In this document: positions 62,442 through 64,000 of the stretch, one piece after another
Layout of the letters: every line of letters begins with the position of its first letter
How positions within the stretch are numbered: the stretch's first letter is position 1
Assembly (NCBI GenBank): GCA_964416305.1
Contig: CAYQDM010000015.1
Coordinates: forward strand, 27,237-91,236
DNA from: Acidaminobacter sp964416305
Lineage (GTDB): Bacteria > Bacillota > Clostridia > Peptostreptococcales > Acidaminobacteraceae
Direction: 5' to 3'
DNA: 64,000 nt
Translations under genes and position numbers: made by a program
The notes under the pieces: generated by a model
Told to the model about the DNA's origin: nothing
Seen by the model: only the letters and a program-made list of their open reading frames with translations
The model's database searches: none

Positions 62442-62445
62442 GACG

Positions 62446-62486
62446 AAAAAAGTGAGATCATCCCTTCAGATGACCTCACTTTTTTC
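62446..62486 (+). terminator. Terminator of the glucosaminidase gene
   Basis: AAAAAAGTGAG-TCATC pairs with GATGA-CTCACTTTTTT around a short loop. Confidence 0.88.
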
Positions 62487-62496
62487 ATTTCAAAAG

Positions 62497-62573
62497 AAAC
62501 TTGGTGTCAGCTGCTTAAGCCTATCAACCCCGAGTTTCACTTCAAAGCAACTCAGTGTCTGAAACCGAGTTGC
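62497..62573. repeat. Diverged copies of the GGTGTC/GACACC repeat
   Basis: GAAACTTGGTGTCAG, CCCGAGTTTCA and AACTCAGTGTCTGAAACCGAG are broken or mutated copies of the repeat seen at 4268-4377. Confidence 0.55.
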
Positions 62574-62597
62574 CTTTGGCATCCTTACCCGAAACAC

Positions 62598-63155
62598 TTA
62601 CACTGCTTTTTCTTCGCTATACTGCAATAAAGCTTCAATGTCGCCTTCAATTTCCTCAGGCTTCACTGTTGGTGAATAGCGCTTGACCACATGTCCGTCC
62701 TGATTTACCAGGAATTTCGTGAAGTTCCATTTGATGCTGCTCCCCAGAACTGCCTGGTTTATTGATTTCAGTTTACCCAGGAAGCCTTCGCTCTCTTTAT
62801 TCTCTGCGTCCGATGGTTTTTGAGCCTTCAGGTATTTATAAAGAGGATCCGCGTTCTCTCCATTGACATCAATTTTTCCAAAAGTTTTAAAAGTTGTACC
62901 AAAATTGAGCTGGCAGAAACTGACAATCTCTTCATTCGTTCCCGGCGCTTGATTCAGGAACTGATTGGACGGAAAGTCCAGAATTTCAAAGCCTTGGTCC
63001 GCATATTTCTCATAGAGGGACTGCAGGCCGTCATACTGCGGTGTAAGCCCGCAAGCCGTGGCAGTATTGACAATCAAAAGTACCTTGCCTTTGTAGTCAT
63101 TAAGTAAAACATCGTTATTCTCTGCATCTTTGACGATAAATTCATGTACTGACAT
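62598..63155 (-). CDS. Glutathione peroxidase-family (thioredoxin-type) peroxidase
   Basis: From ATG at 63155 the protein has 185 residues; an upstream frame to 63218 overlaps the operator region. The active site is IVNTATACGLTPQY with peroxidatic Cys35 (cysteine, not selenocysteine), Gln65 in FPSNQF and Trp143 in SIKWNFTKFLV. Cys81 (SFCQLNFGTTF) corresponds to the resolving cysteine of thioredoxin-dependent members such as yeast Gpx3 (Cys36/Cys82, from memory). It reduces organic hydroperoxides or hydrogen peroxide. It diverges from ohrR with two OhrR-type operators between, so it is probably the OhrR target here in place of ohr. Confidence 0.93.
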   Translation of the reverse strand: MSVHEFIVKDAENNDVLLNDYKGKVLLIVNTATACGLTPQYDGLQSLYEKYADQGFEILDFPSNQFLNQAPGTNEEIVSFCQLNFGTTFKTFGKIDVNGENADPLYKYLKAQKPSDAENKESEGFLGKLKSINQAVLGSSIKWNFTKFLVNQDGHVVKRYSPTVKPEEIEGDIEALLQYSEEKAV

Positions 63156-63228
63156 ATTAAGCACCATCCATTTCATTATATTGTGTGTTGAATTTGATTG
63201 TGTAGTGGAGCAACTCATTTATATTTGA

Positions 63229-63243
63229 TACAATTTTATTGTA
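63229..63243. promoter_or_regulatory. OhrR-type operator, GPx-proximal
   Basis: TACAATTTTATTGTA is a 15-bp palindrome with one imperfect position, close to the operator form TACAATTNAATTGTA known for OhrR (from memory). It lies about 75 bases upstream of the peroxidase start. Confidence 0.75.
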
Positions 63244-63298
63244 CGCAATATATATGTTGATGTCAACCCCATACATTGACTTTTTAATAAATATTTCA

Positions 63299-63313
63299 TA
63301 CAATTCAATTGTA
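63299..63313. promoter_or_regulatory. OhrR-type operator, ohrR-proximal
   Basis: TACAATTCAATTGTA is a perfect 15-bp palindrome that fits the OhrR operator form exactly. It lies 33 bases upstream of the ohrR start codon, a position suited to autorepression. Confidence 0.85.
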
Positions 63314-63345
63314 TCAATGATAAATCGACGGGAGGTCATACTACC

Positions 63346-63783
63346 ATGACAACCACTGATGATCTGTTAAAACTCGACAATCAGCTTTGTTTCGCCCTCT
63401 ACGTTGCTTCCAAGGAAATCATACGCCTATACAAGCCCCTGCTGGACCCACTTGGCTTGACCTACACGGGCTACATTGTCATGCTCGTCCTCTGGGAGAA
63501 AGACCAAATCACCATCAAAGAACTTGGCGAGCGCCTCTCACTGGACACCGGCACTTTAACCCCGCTCCTCAAAAAAATGGAGGCAGATGGTCTCCTTTCC
63601 CGCCGCCGCAGCCAACTGGACGAACGCCAGGTCTACATCTGGCTGACCGCAAAAGGCAAGCAGCTTAAAAAACCGGCTCTTGAAGTACCCAAGCAGATGA
63701 TTTGCGCCTTGCCATCAGATCTGGAATCCACCGGCAACCTGCTCGTCGATCTGCATCGTCTGATTGGTGCTTTGAAAAAGTGA
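63346..63783 (+). CDS. ohrR: Organic hydroperoxide-sensing MarR-family repressor
   Basis: This 145-residue winged-helix protein is preceded by GGGAGGT. LDNQLCFALYVASKEIIRLYKPLLDPLGLTYTGYIVMLVLWE is the OhrR N-terminus, with the sensing cysteine at position 15 exactly as in Bacillus subtilis OhrR. The recognition helix region reads LSLDTGTLTPLLKKMEADGLLSRRRS--DERQVYI. Oxidation of the cysteine releases the repressor from DNA. Two matching operators lie in the divergent region shared with the peroxidase gene. No ohr gene is visible. Confidence 0.94.
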   Translation: MTTTDDLLKLDNQLCFALYVASKEIIRLYKPLLDPLGLTYTGYIVMLVLWEKDQITIKELGERLSLDTGTLTPLLKKMEADGLLSRRRSQLDERQVYIWLTAKGKQLKKPALEVPKQMICALPSDLESTGNLLVDLHRLIGALKK

Positions 63784-63867
63784 ATTATTCGCATCAGGAT
63801 GTTGAAAACAACTTGGAAGCGGGCGTCTTCGGCCTTTGGCCTATTGACCCCTTCATCCACCCTCGTT

Positions 63868-63917
63868 CAAAAAAAAGATCAAGCAGGCGCCAAAAGGCAT
63901 CTGCTTGATCTTTTTTA
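63868..63917. terminator. Bidirectional terminator between ohrR and RND gene
   Basis: AAAAAAGATCAAGCAG and CTGCTTGATCTTTTTT form a long stem; it serves converging genes. Confidence 0.85.
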
Positions 63918-64000
63918 GTGGCTCAATTCTTTTTTCTTAAATTTATCCTTGAGCTTCACAGCCAAATCATCAAACAACGTATAGGTCACCGGCACGACCA
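63915..64000 (-). CDS. RND-family efflux transporter, last 28 residues (rest outside window)
   Basis: Read on the minus strand from the window edge, the frame gives VVPVTYTLFDDLAVKLKDKFKKKELSH and then TAA at 63917-63915. The pattern V-V-P-x-x-Y-T-L-F-D-D-L followed by a basic tail is the C-terminus of AcrB/HAE1-type RND permeases, where the last membrane helix ends at VPVxYTL. Only the tail is visible, so substrate and operon partners cannot be judged. The stop codon lies within the terminator stem flank. Confidence 0.7.
   Translation of the reverse strand, partial: VVPVTYTLFDDLAVKLKDKFKKKELSH

Overview
The window reads as a chromosomal segment of a Gram-positive-type anaerobe of the Firmicutes, most likely an amino-acid-using member of the Clostridia. 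The grounds are strong GGAGG-type ribosome binding sites throughout, two T-box leaders, an OhrR regulator with its typical operators, a long clostridial-type glutamine synthetase, and a GatCAB amidotransferase operon. Base composition looks close to half G+C in genes and clearly A+T-rich between them. The genus is not assigned. No rRNA, tRNA, CRISPR array, transposase or phage gene was recognised.

0-8.2 kb: the end of a phenylacetate-CoA ligase-like gene with an ACT-domain partner, a DUF4153 membrane protein, a secreted LysM protein, an acyl-CoA thioesterase, a protein-isoaspartate methyltransferase, a YbhB-type protein and a molybdopterin oxidoreductase. 8.3-13.5 kb: a complete leuACDB operon behind a leucine T-box. 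13.5-18 kb: a zinc metallopeptidase, a TrpB2-type tryptophan synthase beta chain behind a tryptophan T-box, and glutamate dehydrogenase. 18.2-31.8 kb: a minus-strand block for nitrogen assimilation and tRNA amidation: gltB, gltD, glnA, an aspS-gatC gene fusion, gatA and gatB. 32.6-37.3 kb: an M20 amidohydrolase, histidine ammonia-lyase and threonine dehydrogenase, the last behind a leader that ends in a terminator.

37.6-64 kb is more accessory. It holds a secreted peptidoglycan-binding protein with three long repeats, an RraA-like protein and a GNAT protein. A minus-strand set then encodes a vWA protein, a MoxR ATPase, a leucine-rich-repeat protein and a UPF0158 protein. Two small paralogous proteins lie upstream of and beyond that set. 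Next come a LytS-type sensor kinase with an HD-GYP response regulator, a DUF2254 membrane protein divergent from an M48 protease, an ExbB-ExbD-ExbD-like trio, a secreted M6 metalloprotease, a secreted glucosaminidase, and a glutathione peroxidase divergent from ohrR with two operator palindromes between them. The window ends in the tail of an RND-type transporter gene.

The most unexpected signal belongs to no single gene. The 10-mer GCCGATGGTC or its complement occurs exactly 12 times across the window. It is read in different codon phases inside genes and twice forms inverted pairs between genes, a pattern like that of DNA uptake sequences or other genome-wide protein-binding signals. Other points of interest are the aspS-gatC fusion, the tryptophan T-box on a TrpB2 gene, and the vWA/MoxR/LRR set with its small paralogues.
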